Positions 33,070 through 42,168 are shown, counted from the stretch's first letter. The stretch is DNA of 64,000 nt from DASPFV01 sp035620975 (GCA_035620975.1 DASPFV010000279.1:1-64000), one strand, 5' to 3'. The notes: generated by a model not told the origin, from the sequence alone. Numbers and translations are program-made.

Positions 33070-33666
33070 TTACCGCAACACCCAATGAGCACCGACGACC
33101 ACCATCGCAGCGTTTACGCCGAGGTTCTCGCCACGCGTGCCCGCGTTGGAGATGTGGTGGTTACGGAACTCCAGCATCAGCCCAGGCCCGCGCCGGGTGA
33201 TGCGCTTGACACCCACAGCCCACACCACCTGGAAGTTCCAGATTCGGTCCAACTCCGGCGCCTCGAGTGATGTCCAGATCATGCCGCCACCCAGTGCGTA
33301 GTACGGCGTCCACTGCTGGCCCCGAAGGAAGTAATGTCGGCCGCCAATGCCGACGACACCGCCGAGTACGGCGGTGTGGGGGCGATAGTACACGTGCGCG
33401 GTCCCTTCACCGTACAACTCGAGCCAGTTCGTGACGAACCAGCCCAATTGCGGATAGAACCCGACGTACTCAATGTCGGTAATTGCTTTGCCATAGCCTG
33501 GCCAGCCGTGCAACCACGAATGCCCCCAGCCACCGGCCAATGCGCGGGTACGGTAGCCGCGAGCCAGCGGCGTGGGTTCGGACGTCCGGTCGGGCTGTTG
33601 CGCGGTGACCGGCACGGACAGCAGCAGGGACAACGAGAGCGCCGCGCCCATCGTAGCGCGCCTCAT
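33070..33666 (-). CDS. pagL: PagL-like lipid A 3-O-deacylase
   Basis: 198-residue outer-membrane protein with signal peptide (MRRATMGAALSLSLLLSVPVTAQ). The C-terminal half alternates hydrophobic and polar residues as an eight-strand barrel would. The PagL catalytic region is visible near residues 168-186: EFRNHHISNAGTRGENLGVN, containing the His-x-Ser pair (H-I-S), and NLGVN. The protein ends VVVGAHWVLR. PagL-type enzymes remove the 3-O acyl chain from lipid A and so remodel the outer leaflet. The start was chosen for the signal peptide. The gene is monocistronic. Confidence is limited because the family is divergent and the acidic catalytic residue cannot be fixed by eye. Confidence 0.7.
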   Translation of the reverse strand: MRRATMGAALSLSLLLSVPVTAQQPDRTSEPTPLARGYRTRALAGGWGHSWLHGWPGYGKAITDIEYVGFYPQLGWFVTNWLELYGEGTAHVYYRPHTAVLGGVVGIGGRHYFLRGQQWTPYYALGGGMIWTSLEAPELDRIWNFQVVWAVGVKRITRRGPGLMLEFRNHHISNAGTRGENLGVNAAMVVVGAHWVLR

Positions 33667-33863
33667 GACCTCACAATACCAGAGCATTCGGCGCCGAATG
33701 ACAGAGACGGTGCACGTGTCGTCGTGGCAAAGGCAGCATGCCATTGACGGACGACAGCCTGCGGCATCGCGACGACTGCGCCTTGGCCGCGCACCCGTCG
33801 GCCACCGCTCTCTGCGGCGGACGTGGAGCCGTTGCGAAGAATGAACGAGCAGCGACCGCTATA

Positions 33864-34376
33864 TCACTTCACCGCCGGCGCGTGATCGTAACTGATTACG
33901 CGAGTGATCCGCCACGCCCCCTCCTTGCTCTGCCAGAGGTGGATGAATCTGCCGACGCCCCCGCCTGCGTCGCCACACTCTTTCCTGTCCACGTCGCAGA
34001 AGCGATGTGCGCCGATCTGGAGCGCCCCATAGCCGTCCATCGGATGCACCTCCAACGTCCCGGGGATCAGATCCCGCCGCGTCTTTCCACAGATGTTCTG
34101 CTTGAGGCTGTCGACGAGCGCGGACCGTCCGCGTGTCACGCCGCCCTTGTCGTGGTAGAACTCGACGTCCTCCACGAAGAACGACGCGAAGCGTTCGAGG
34201 TTACATGTGTTGTAGGCATCGAACAGCCGGCTGTCCAGCGATGCCACCGTCCGAAAGAGCTCGTCATCGGGTGTGCTCTGGCGGGTCTGATTTCGAGCAG
34301 GCGCAGCGGCCGGCAATAGCAGCAGTGCAACCAGGACCAGCGGCGTCCGCGAGAGGGAAACGTGCGTCATATCCAT
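33864..34376 (-). CDS. Secreted NTF2-like (DUF4440/SnoaL-type) protein
   Basis: 170-residue protein with signal peptide (SRTPLVLVALLLLPAAAPA). The body is a cone-shaped NTF2-like domain: ELFRTVASLDSRLFDAYNTC, NLERFASFFVEDVEFYHDKG, GRSALVDSLKQNICGKTRRD, VHPMDGYGALQIGAHRFCDV and WRITRVISYDHAPAVK. DUF4440 members often act as small ligand-binding or accessory domains; no catalytic residues can be assigned. The start MDMTHVSL (34376) was preferred; MTHV at 34370 is equally possible. Monocistronic and on the same strand as its neighbours, with about 100 bp upstream to the next stop. Confidence 0.8.
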   Translation of the reverse strand: MDMTHVSLSRTPLVLVALLLLPAAAPARNQTRQSTPDDELFRTVASLDSRLFDAYNTCNLERFASFFVEDVEFYHDKGGVTRGRSALVDSLKQNICGKTRRDLIPGTLEVHPMDGYGALQIGAHRFCDVDRKECGDAGGGVGRFIHLWQSKEGAWRITRVISYDHAPAVK

Positions 34377-34472
34377 GATCTCGACGTAGCGAGACCAGGA
34401 TTTGTTCAACGACACGTCCGCTTCAGGAAACCTGACCGCTCCTTCGCCGCGAGTCGCGACCTGAACGCCGCG

Positions 34473-35228
34473 TCATTGAGGAGTGCCGAAATACACGACT
34501 GCGTCGGCAAGCTCGCCAAGTGTGACCTTCTCCCCGAACATCGCCTGTCCCAAATAAAAGGGATCCGCCTCCAGGTTGGCTGCCGCGGAGCCGGGCAAAC
34601 CGAACAACACGGGCCAGTTTCGGCTGCGAAGCGTCGCTTCCAACGCGCGACTCGACGTCGCGAACTCTGCAACGCTCTCCGGTGTTGCGCGGCTCGGATT
34701 GACTGGTGCAATCGTCTCAACGACCAGCACCCGTCCAGGAACGTGCTGTTCGAGCAACGTCGTTACCCCACCGAAGCGGCGCCATACATGCCCGGAACCG
34801 AATACAACGAGCGCTTTCTGCCCTTTGTCGAGCGCCTGCTCGCGAACGATCGCGACCGCCGTGGCATTGCGGTCGCCTCCTGGCGAGGTCTGGTTGAGGA
34901 ATATCTGGATTCGACGCGAAGGCGGGACTCCCCGGTTGATCTCCTCCACCGCTGCGGACAGTTCTGGCTGCCGTGCTTCGAGCACTATCACTCGCACCGC
35001 GTCGACAAACTTCGGGTTGCGAACGAGCGCGATGCGAAAATCCGAATCCGGCTTCCGTCCGTGCCCTTCACCGAGGACGATCACGTCCGCGCGATCGAAA
35101 GCGCCGACGAGCGCATCGGTGGCTGCAGCCCACCCGCTGGCTTCCTGCGGAAATGGTGATTGTGAGAGGAGGACTGAATGAGCGAGGACGACGAGACAGC
35201 CGACGACAGAGCCCGCAAGTCGACCCAT
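34473..35228 (-). CDS. Secreted EreA/ChaN-like hypothetical protein
   Basis: 251-residue protein with signal peptide (LAGSVVGCLVVLAHSVLLS). The segment ADVIVLGEGHGRKPDSDFRI (47-66) resembles the LGExxHG motif of erythromycin-esterase-like/ChaN proteins. It continues with VRVIVLEARQPELSAAVEEI and QKALVVFGSGHVWRRFGG, whose GSGHxxR is the second conserved histidine site. Relatives usually have 30-60 more residues between NRGVPPSRRI and the DRNATAVAIVRE stretch, so a shortened middle loop is possible. The function is unknown in this subgroup; a metal-dependent hydrolase-like role is inferred. Start ATG 35228. Monocistronic. Confidence 0.65.
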   Translation of the reverse strand: MGRLAGSVVGCLVVLAHSVLLSQSPFPQEASGWAAATDALVGAFDRADVIVLGEGHGRKPDSDFRIALVRNPKFVDAVRVIVLEARQPELSAAVEEINRGVPPSRRIQIFLNQTSPGGDRNATAVAIVREQALDKGQKALVVFGSGHVWRRFGGVTTLLEQHVPGRVLVVETIAPVNPSRATPESVAEFATSSRALEATLRSRNWPVLFGLPGSAAANLEADPFYLGQAMFGEKVTLGELADAVVYFGTPQ

Positions 35229-35312
35229 GGATTCCTCCTCATGTCAGGGATACCGTGACGTTCCTTCGGGAGCGAGGCACCACTGAGTGAGTCGATTACT
35301 CCGGGTAGCCGC

Positions 35313-35340
35313 CCAGGGCGGAGTGAAGCATCCGCCCTGG
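35313..35340. terminator. Perfect 10-bp hairpin
   Basis: CCAGGGCGGA (35313-35322) and TCCGCCCTGG (35331-35340) pair fully around an 8-base loop, GTGAAGCA. It lies about 150 bp downstream of the stop of the membrane-protein gene (minus strand, 35490). There is no T-tract, so termination is only one possibility. Confidence 0.4.
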
Positions 35341-35489
35341 TGGCCGGCCCGGTCAAGCGGCATCCTCGATTTCACCTGAGTAGTCGCCTGGTGGTGAGAA
35401 ACCAGTCGCGTGCGTCTGCTCGTCTGCGCGCACCGCGGTAACGTCCTCGCGTTTCGGCGGCCAGCGTGGCCGCCGCAGCGTTGACGACG

Positions 35490-36011
35490 TCAAGGAGGCG
35501 GAGATCCAACTGCGCGCGTCCTGACGAAGTAGAGTCCCACGATTCCGACGAGACCAGCGGCCGGCAGCCAGTACAGCGGCATTCGCACGACTCGTGCGAG
35601 GTAGGAGTTGAGAATCACCGCGGCAATCGCGACGAGTGCCACATTCGCCGTCACGCGGAGACTCCGCGACGACGAGCGCCCGACCGCCGCGTCACCCCAT
35701 GCGCGGAGAACTGAGAAGACGGCCATGTAGAACAGAAGCGCGATCGCCATGGCGACGGCCCCACCGCCGCGTTCCCGGAGGTTTTCGCCGGCGGTGACGA
35801 CGGCGAGCCAGGCAACAGTCAGAAAGTGGATGGTGTGGGCAACGATGAACCCTGCAAACAAGCAAGTGCCAAAATAGAGTCGCCGTCGGTTGTACTGATA
35901 ACCCGCCGCGAACAGAATCAATGCCGCGGCAAAAAGGGCCGCCGAGACTCGTGCCGTCACTCGCACGATCAGTTCCACGGTCGGCTGGTCCACGACGCGG
36001 AAGCATAACAA
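35490..36011 (-). CDS. Hypothetical multi-pass membrane protein
   Basis: 173-residue protein with about five hydrophobic segments: VSAALFAAALILFAAGY, YFGTCLFAGFIVAHTIHFLT, VAMAIALLFYMAVFSVL, VTANVALVAIAAVILNSYL and LPAAGLVGIVGLYFV. Two histidines, in VAHTIHFLTVAWL within the second helix, resemble the spacing of heme-ligating histidines in ferric-reductase-like (YedZ) proteins, but only one such helix is clear. The family is not recognised with confidence. It ends in a short polar tail. Its start is divergent from the first PadR gene, with only about 80 bp between, so the PadR-bound region could also influence it. Confidence 0.6.
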   Translation of the reverse strand: MLCFRVVDQPTVELIVRVTARVSAALFAAALILFAAGYQYNRRRLYFGTCLFAGFIVAHTIHFLTVAWLAVVTAGENLRERGGGAVAMAIALLFYMAVFSVLRAWGDAAVGRSSSRSLRVTANVALVAIAAVILNSYLARVVRMPLYWLPAAGLVGIVGLYFVRTRAVGSPPP

Positions 36012-36039
36012 AGGAACTCGAAGCCAGGTCAGAAGAACG

Positions 36040-36086
36040 TTGAAGGTTTCGGCGGGCGATGGTATATAGATATCCTATAAAGGAGT
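36040..36086 (+). promoter_or_regulatory. Promoter and operator of PadR-ADOP unit 1
   Basis: TTGAAG (36040-36045), a 17-bp spacer, and TATATA (36063-36068) form a near-ideal housekeeping promoter. The palindrome TATAG-ATATC-CTATA (36065-36079) overlaps the -10 and runs to the ribosome site AAAGGAG (36080-36086). PadR regulators commonly bind such AT-rich palindromes in their own promoter, so autorepression is likely. Confidence 0.65.
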
Positions 36087-36093
36087 TCTACCC

Positions 36094-36423
36094 ATGCCCG
36101 ATCCGATCGCCTCGCTCGTCAAGGGCACTCTGGACCTGCTCGTCCTCCGCACGCTCGAACTGCAGCCGCTCCATGGCGCCGCTATCGCCGAGCGCATCTT
36201 TCAGACCACGCGAGGGACATTCCAGATCAAGGCGGGGTCACTGTTTCCCGCGCTTCACCGCCTGGAACAGGACGGCTGGATTGAGGGGGAATGGCAGACA
36301 CCTCCGAAGGGCCGCCGCATCAAATCCTACCGTCTGACGCGCGAGGGACGCCGCCATCTCTCGGCGGAAAAGGCGACGTGGCAGCGCGTGGTCACCGCGA
36401 TGAGCCTGGTGCTGGAATCGTAA
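36094..36423 (+). CDS. PadR family transcriptional regulator 1
   Basis: 109-residue winged-helix regulator: KGTLDLLVLRTLELQPLHGA (8-27), IKAGSLFPALHRLEQDGWIE (about 46-65), GRRIKSYRLTREGRRHLSAE and a C-terminal dimerisation helix TWQRVVTAMSLVLES. This is the short PadR form typical of Acidobacteriota, where it is paired with an ADOP permease gene. It probably represses its own operon by binding the palindrome just upstream. The ATG is placed by AAAGGAG seven bases before it. The permease gene follows after a gap of 2 bp. Confidence 0.93.
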   Translation: MPDPIASLVKGTLDLLVLRTLELQPLHGAAIAERIFQTTRGTFQIKAGSLFPALHRLEQDGWIEGEWQTPPKGRRIKSYRLTREGRRHLSAEKATWQRVVTAMSLVLES

Positions 36424-36425
36424 TC

Positions 36426-39050
36426 ATGTCAATTCTCCGCACTGTCCTCGCAAGAGTTCGAGCGCTGCGGCGAGCCAGACACGCCGATCGCGATCTGGAC
36501 GAGGAGCTTCGCGCGTATGTGGACGCACGGGCCGCTTCATACGAACGGCAGGGCCGCGCGCCCGCGGACGCGAGGCGCGCGGCTCTTATCGAGGTCGAAG
36601 GCATCGAGCAGGTCAAGGAGCGCGTGCGGGACGTGCGCATCGGATCCACGGTCGAGGCGGCTGCGCGTGACGCGCGATACGGCGCGCGCGTGCTCTGGCG
36701 ATCTCCGGGCTATGCGCTGATCGTCATCGTGACGATCGCGCTCGGCATCGGCGTGAACGCCGCGATCTTCAGTGTGGTGCACGCCGTGCTGTGGCGCTCG
36801 CTTCCGTATCCGGACGCTGCCCGCATCCTCGTCATCGAGGCCGACACGCGGGCCCTGCCGAGCGCCTACTCGTCCTCCGGCCCTGTGTTCGACGTCCGAA
36901 CGCAGAGCCGGCTGATCACGAGCATCGCCCAGGTCGAGGGACGTGACGCGAGCCTCGAGGTCGACGGCGTGATGGAACGCGTCGCCGCGGCCAGGGCGAC
37001 GGACGAGCTGCTGCCGCTCCTCGGCGCCACCCCGTTGACGCTCGGGCGAACGCTCGTCACCGCAGAGGATGCGCACGACATCGTTGTCAGAGGCGTCGTG
37101 ATCAGTCACGAGCTGTGGCAGCGTCGGCTGGAGGGTGATCCTCAGGTGATCGGTCGGCGCCTGACGGTCAACAACTTCGACGTGCAGGTCGTCGGCGTCA
37201 TGCGGCCCGACTTTCGCCTCGTGCTTCCCGCCAGGAACCACGCTGAGGAGCGCATAGACGTGTGGTTGCCACGGGATTTTGCGCCCAGCCTGCTCTATCG
37301 GGGCTTGCCGCTGGTCGGGCGTCTCGCGCCCGGGGCATCAGTCGCCGGGGCACAGGCGGAACTCACCGCACTCGCGTCAGGTTTTGTCGCAGGTCATCCG
37401 TCGGCATACCCGGGTGGGCTGCGCCTGACGGTGCGGCCGCTCGGCGAGGTCGTCACGCGCGATGTGAAGCCGGCGCTGGTGGCGCTCAGCGCGGCGGTCG
37501 GGTTCGTGCTCATCATCGCGTGCGTCAACGTCGCCAACCTGCACCTGGCACGCACCAGGACGCGGGAGCGTGAGCTCGCGGTCCGACGCGCCCTGGGTGC
37601 GACGCGGCTCCGTCTAGTGCGGCAGCTCCTTGCCGAGAACCTGATTCTCGCCGTCCTCGGCGGTGCCTGCGGCCTGCTGCTGGCGCGGCTGGGCGTCGGC
37701 GCGCTGGACTGGCTTCGCCCAGTGCATCTTCCGCGTCAATCCGAGATCGCCATCGACGGGGCCGCCATGCTGTGGACCGCTGGGTTGACGGTGGTGTCGA
37801 GCGTCCTTTTCGGCCTCGTGCCGGCGCTTGCCTTCACGCGCGATGCGGACGGTCAGCCGCTCCACTCGAGCCGCGCGGGATCGCTCCAGCTCCGCAGCCG
37901 TCGCTTGCACCGCGGCCTGGTCCTGTCCGAGATCGCGCTCTCAATCGTTCCGCTCATCGCCGCGGGCCTGATGCTGCGGACCTTTGCCAATCTTGTCTTG
38001 ACGCCGATCGGATTCGATCCCGCGCACGTCGTCACCGCGAGAATTTCGCTGAACCTCGGGGAGTTCTCGACGGTGGATCGCCGGTCGGCGTTCTATCGAG
38101 ACGCGATCGCGCGCGTGGGGGGGCTGCCGGGTGTCGAGGCGGCCAGCATCGGCGGTCCACCCCCTTTAGCGCCCGTTCAGAGCACCCTCCGCTTCTGGGG
38201 AAGCGACGATGGAGAGGGAACGATGGGCATGCATCGGAGCGTGATGCCCGGCTACCTGGGTGTGATGGGGATTCCGCTGCGCGCGGGCCGCGACATTTCC
38301 GACGACGACATCAGGCATCGACGGCGCGTCGTCGTCGTCGACGAGCGGCTGGCGGCGCGGTTGTGGCACGGAGAGGCCGTCGGCAAACGGCTATCGGTCG
38401 AGTATTCGAAGCAGCCGCTGGAGGTTGTCGGCGTGGCCGGCCACATCCGTGCGCGCGACATCCGCGATTCTGGCACCCTGATGATTTACGTGCCATCTCA
38501 CGTGTACGAGATCGAGCAGACGCTCGTCGTCAAGACGCGCGCGCCGCTCTCGACGATCGGGCCCGCGATCAAACAGGCGGTCGAGGCGCTCGGTCCCGGC
38601 AGACCCGTCTTCGACATCCGGCCGATGGACGACATCGTGGAGGCGTCAATCGACACCACGCGGTTCACGATGCTCCTGCTGTCGGGGTTCGGGATGACGT
38701 CGCTGGTGCTCGCGGGGGTCGGGCTGTACGGCACGCTCGCCTACCTCACCTCCCAGCGCACGCAGGAGTTCGGCGTGCGGCTCGCGCTGGGCGCATCGGC
38801 TGGCAGCATTCTCCGACTCGTAGTCCGCGAGGGGGGTCTGCTCACCGGGCTGGGGGCCGCGCTCGGGCTCGCCGGCGCGATGGCGGTGACGCGCGCGCTC
38901 CAGGGGTTGCTGTACGGCGTGACGCCGGTCGATGCCCTCACCATCGCGAGCGTCGTCGGGCTCGTTGCCGCCGTGGCGCTCGTCGCGGTCGGCTGGCCAG
39001 CGTGGCGCGCGGCCTGCGTGGATCCGACGACGGCGCTGCGCGCCGAGTAG
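36426..39050 (+). CDS. ADOP-type MacB/FtsX permease 1
   Basis: 874-residue membrane protein lacking an ATPase domain. An N-terminal cytoplasmic helix (DRDLDEELRAYVDARAASYE) precedes YGARVLWRSPGYALIVIVTI (first transmembrane helix), a MacB periplasmic core domain (about 100-320), an FtsX domain (about 345-480; VGFVLIIACVNVANLHLART, RRALGATRLRLVRQLLAENL), a duplicated core and FtsX domain, and the end VDPTTALRAE. This two-fold layout defines acidobacterial duplicated orphan permeases. MacB-type permeases work mechanically with an ATPase to act on periplasmic proteins or expel toxins; the partner here is unknown. The start at 36426 gives the usual N-terminus. Co-transcribed with PadR 1. Confidence 0.92.
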   Translation: MSILRTVLARVRALRRARHADRDLDEELRAYVDARAASYERQGRAPADARRAALIEVEGIEQVKERVRDVRIGSTVEAAARDARYGARVLWRSPGYALIVIVTIALGIGVNAAIFSVVHAVLWRSLPYPDAARILVIEADTRALPSAYSSSGPVFDVRTQSRLITSIAQVEGRDASLEVDGVMERVAAARATDELLPLLGATPLTLGRTLVTAEDAHDIVVRGVVISHELWQRRLEGDPQVIGRRLTVNNFDVQVVGVMRPDFRLVLPARNHAEERIDVWLPRDFAPSLLYRGLPLVGRLAPGASVAGAQAELTALASGFVAGHPSAYPGGLRLTVRPLGEVVTRDVKPALVALSAAVGFVLIIACVNVANLHLARTRTRERELAVRRALGATRLRLVRQLLAENLILAVLGGACGLLLARLGVGALDWLRPVHLPRQSEIAIDGAAMLWTAGLTVVSSVLFGLVPALAFTRDADGQPLHSSRAGSLQLRSRRLHRGLVLSEIALSIVPLIAAGLMLRTFANLVLTPIGFDPAHVVTARISLNLGEFSTVDRRSAFYRDAIARVGGLPGVEAASIGGPPPLAPVQSTLRFWGSDDGEGTMGMHRSVMPGYLGVMGIPLRAGRDISDDDIRHRRRVVVVDERLAARLWHGEAVGKRLSVEYSKQPLEVVGVAGHIRARDIRDSGTLMIYVPSHVYEIEQTLVVKTRAPLSTIGPAIKQAVEALGPGRPVFDIRPMDDIVEASIDTTRFTMLLLSGFGMTSLVLAGVGLYGTLAYLTSQRTQEFGVRLALGASAGSILRLVVREGGLLTGLGAALGLAGAMAVTRALQGLLYGVTPVDALTIASVVGLVAAVALVAVGWPAWRAACVDPTTALRAE

Positions 39051-39083
39051 AGCGAGTCGAGGCGCTCGCGACGGATTTTCCTC

Positions 39084-39127
39084 TTGATAACCGAGGGGAC
39101 AGCCGGTATCCTGTCTCGGTAACCGAG
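39084..39127 (+). promoter_or_regulatory. Promoter and operator of PadR-ADOP unit 2
   Basis: TTGATA (39084-39089), a 17-bp spacer and TATCCT (39107-39112). ACCGAG (39090-39095) and CTCGGT (39115-39120) flank the -10 region, with inner GACAG (39098-39102)/CTGTC (39111-39115). A third half-site, ACCGAG (39122-39127), forms CTCGGT-A-ACCGAG. The half-site differs fully from those of units 1 and 3. Confidence 0.65.
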
Positions 39128-39135
39128 AGGACGCC

Positions 39136-39471
39136 GTGAGCCGACCGACGGATCTGGTACAAGGCACGCTCGATCTCCTGCTGCTGAAAATCCTCGCGCT
39201 CGAGCCGCTGCATGGCTGGGCCATCGGCCAGCGGCTCCGGCAGGTCTCCGGGAACGTTCTGCAGGTCAGCGACGGGTCGCTCTATCCCGCGCTTCACAAG
39301 CTGGAGAACGAAGGCTGGATCCAGGCGGAGTGGAAGCCGACCGAGAACAACCGCCGGGCGAAGTTCTATTCGCTGACCCGCGCGGGACGCCGTCAGCTCG
39401 AGAGCGAGACGGCCAACTGGGATCGCCTGTCGTCAGCCATCACGCAGGTCGTCAGAATCGAGGAGGCCTGA
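39136..39471 (+). CDS. PadR family transcriptional regulator 2
   Basis: 111-residue PadR protein starting with GTG behind ACCGAGAGGA. The winged helix includes QGTLDLLLLKILALEPLHGW (8-27), QVSDGSLYPALHKLENEGWI (about 43-62), NNRRAKFYSLTRAGRRQLES and a short C-terminal helix. It is similar in length to the other two PadR proteins but differs in the recognition region, consistent with the different palindrome in its promoter. The stop lies 3 bp before the permease ATG. Predicted role: autoregulator of the operon responding to an unknown ligand. Confidence 0.93.
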   Translation: MSRPTDLVQGTLDLLLLKILALEPLHGWAIGQRLRQVSGNVLQVSDGSLYPALHKLENEGWIQAEWKPTENNRRAKFYSLTRAGRRQLESETANWDRLSSAITQVVRIEEA

Positions 39472-39474
39472 ACG

Positions 39475-42114
39475 ATGGATGTCTCGCGGTGGATTTCACG
39501 CGCGTCGATGCGCCTGCGCGCGCTGTTTCGGGGCGCCGCGCTGGACGCCGAGCTCGACGAGGAGCTCGGCTTCCATCTCGAGCAGCTCATCGAGGAGAAA
39601 ATCGCGCGCGGCCTGTCGCCGGACGCGGCCCGGCGCGAGGCCATCCTCGCGATCGGCGGTCTCGAACAGCGCAAGGAGGAATGCCGCGATGCGCGTCGCG
39701 TCCGCGTGATCGAGGACGTGTTCCAGGACGTCCGCTACGCGGCCAGGACGCTGAGCCGCTCACCCGGGTTCACCATCGCCGCGCTCCTGACACTCGCGCT
39801 CGGCATCGGCGCGACCGTCGCGATGTTCACCGTCGTCTACGGGGTCCTGCTGCGTCCGCTCCCGTTCCCCGATCCCGACCGGCTGTTCCTGGTGGCGCTG
39901 TCGCCGAAGAGCTTCCTCATGCGGCAACCCGGGATGGCGGACCGCACCTACGTGCAGTTCCGCGAGAGCGATCGCAGCTTTCAGCACCTCGCGGCGTTCA
40001 CCTGGTACAAGGGGAATCTGACCGGAGCGGGCGATCCGGTCGTCATCAGGGTCGGCAGCGTCACCACGGAGTTCTTCGATGCACTCGCCGTGAAGCCCGC
40101 GATGGGGCGCACGTTCCTGCCCGGCGACGGGCGGGGCGGCGAGCGGATGGTGGTGATGAGCGATCAGTTGTGGCGGTCGCGTTTCGCCGCCGACCCGGCG
40201 ATCGTCGGCAAGGACCTCACGCTGAACCGGCTGCGTCACTCCGTCATCGGGGTCATGCCGCCGGGCTTCGATTTTCCGAACAGGACCGCTGCGTGGACGC
40301 CGCACGAGATCGTGATCGATCCGGGCAACTCGCTGCTGGTGCCCGTGCTCGGTCGGCTCGACCCGGATGTCACGGTCGCGCAGGCCCGCGCCGCGTTCGA
40401 GGCGGCGATCGAATCAGTGCCCGACGTTCCGCGGGACGACCGTTCGCAATGGGATATCGGCCTCCTCCCGCTGAAGGAGCTGCTCGTGGGGGATGTCAGG
40501 CGGCCGCTGCAGATGTTTGCTGGCGCCGTCGTGTTCGTGCTGCTCATCGCGTGCGCCAACGTCGCCAATCTGCTCCTCGCGCGCGCGTCGGGCCGCGACC
40601 GGGAAATCGCGATCCGCGCGGCGCTCGGTGCCTCCCGCGCGCGGCTGGTGCGCCAGCTGCTCACCGAGAGCGTGCTGCTGTCTGTCATCGGCGCCGCGCT
40701 CGGCGTGCTGCTGGCGCACTGGGCCGTGCCCCTGCTGCTGGCGCTCGCCCCCGCGGGACGGATCCCGCGCGGGGAAATGATCCGGATCGATGTTGCGGTC
40801 GTGGCGTTCGCGGCCGGGGTGGCGGCGATCGCCGGGATCGTCTTCGGGCTCACACCGGCGCTGCGCCTCACCCGGCGCCGCTTCTCGCGGACGCTGCTTC
40901 CCGGCGGCCGCTCGATCGCCGGCGGGCACGAACGATTCCGGGCCGCGCTGGTCATCGGAGAGATCGCATTGGCGCTCGTGCTGCTTACCGGTGCGGGTCT
41001 GCTGGCCAAGAGTTTCCTCCGGCTGCGTGCCGTCGACCCCGGGTTTCGGACGGAGAACGTCGTCCGGCTGTCGATCGAGCTGCCGGATTCGACGTATTCC
41101 ACGCCCGGGCGTCTGCAGACGTTCCACCAGGAGATGCTCTCCAGACTGGCATCGCTTCCCGGCGTCGTGGCTGTGGGTGCCGTCAACTGGCTGCCGCTCG
41201 GCGACATGCATCTGAACGGCGATTTCAGGGTGGAGGGCGCCGGCGAGGACGCGCCGTTCAACGTGGACAAGACGGTCGCGAGCCCCGGCTACTTTCGTGC
41301 GATGGGCATTCGCCTGCTGCAGGGTCGCGAGTTCGACATGCACGACACGGGCACGGGTCCGCCCGTGGTGATTGTGAGCCGCTCGGTCGCGAGGGCGATT
41401 GACCCGTCCGGGAACGTGCTCGGAAAGCGCATCGGCCTGTGGGGCCGCGAGAACTCGCGCGAATGGCTGACGGTCGTGGGTGTGGTCGACGACGTGAGGC
41501 AGCTCGGGCCGTCGCAGAAGTCGCATGCCGCCGCCTATCAGCCGTACCTGCAGATGAGCCGGAATCTCTTCCTCAGCAACATGACGTACGTGGTCCGGAC
41601 CGTGTCCGATCCGCTCGCCGCAATCCCGGCGATCCGGAACGTGCTCTCGTCTGTAGACAAGGATCAGCCTGCGGCATCGATCGGCTTGATGAGGGACGTG
41701 CTGGATTCGGCGACCGCCGAACCCGGGTTTTACGCGAGGCTGCTCGGCACGTTTGCCGCGCTCGCCGTCCTTCTGGCGCTCATCGGGGCGTACGGCGTCG
41801 TGGCGTACTCGGTCGCCCAGCGCAGCCACGAGATCGGACTGCGGAGGGCGCTCGGCGCGCAAGACCGCGGCATTCTCTGGATGGTCATCCGCCGCGTCGT
41901 GAGCCTCGGCGCTGCGGGCGTGGTCCTCGGGGCGATCATCGCCTGGCTCGCCTCGCGTCTGCTCGAGACTTTCCTCTTCGAGGTCACGCCAACCGATCCT
42001 GCCACCTTCATCGCCGTCGCGCTGACCGTCTTCGCTGCGGCGGTGCTGGCAGGCGTGATACCCGCGCGCCGGGCGGCGCGCGTGGATCCGCTCGTCGCCC
42101 TGCGGCACGAGTAG
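39475..42114 (+). CDS. ADOP-type MacB/FtsX permease 2
   Basis: 879-residue paralogue with the ADOP order: N-terminal helical segment (DAELDEELGFHLEQLIEEKI), VRYAARTLSRSPGFTIAALL as first membrane anchor, MacB core domain, FtsX domain (FVLLIACANVANLLLARASG, RAALGASRARLVRQLLTESV), second core domain (about 530-720) and second FtsX (AVLLALIGAYGVVAYSVAQR), ending VDPLVALRHE. No ATPase domain. The role is inferred as for permease 1; having several diverged paralogues side by side suggests different cargo or stress signals. The ATG at 39475 follows GAACG, three bases after the PadR stop. Confidence 0.93.
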   Translation: MDVSRWISRASMRLRALFRGAALDAELDEELGFHLEQLIEEKIARGLSPDAARREAILAIGGLEQRKEECRDARRVRVIEDVFQDVRYAARTLSRSPGFTIAALLTLALGIGATVAMFTVVYGVLLRPLPFPDPDRLFLVALSPKSFLMRQPGMADRTYVQFRESDRSFQHLAAFTWYKGNLTGAGDPVVIRVGSVTTEFFDALAVKPAMGRTFLPGDGRGGERMVVMSDQLWRSRFAADPAIVGKDLTLNRLRHSVIGVMPPGFDFPNRTAAWTPHEIVIDPGNSLLVPVLGRLDPDVTVAQARAAFEAAIESVPDVPRDDRSQWDIGLLPLKELLVGDVRRPLQMFAGAVVFVLLIACANVANLLLARASGRDREIAIRAALGASRARLVRQLLTESVLLSVIGAALGVLLAHWAVPLLLALAPAGRIPRGEMIRIDVAVVAFAAGVAAIAGIVFGLTPALRLTRRRFSRTLLPGGRSIAGGHERFRAALVIGEIALALVLLTGAGLLAKSFLRLRAVDPGFRTENVVRLSIELPDSTYSTPGRLQTFHQEMLSRLASLPGVVAVGAVNWLPLGDMHLNGDFRVEGAGEDAPFNVDKTVASPGYFRAMGIRLLQGREFDMHDTGTGPPVVIVSRSVARAIDPSGNVLGKRIGLWGRENSREWLTVVGVVDDVRQLGPSQKSHAAAYQPYLQMSRNLFLSNMTYVVRTVSDPLAAIPAIRNVLSSVDKDQPAASIGLMRDVLDSATAEPGFYARLLGTFAALAVLLALIGAYGVVAYSVAQRSHEIGLRRALGAQDRGILWMVIRRVVSLGAAGVVLGAIIAWLASRLLETFLFEVTPTDPATFIAVALTVFAAAVLAGVIPARRAARVDPLVALRHE

Positions 42115-42168
42115 ACGCCGTCCCACGCGCGCGGATGGGAGGGATAGTGGGCGTGCCGCTCCGCGCGC

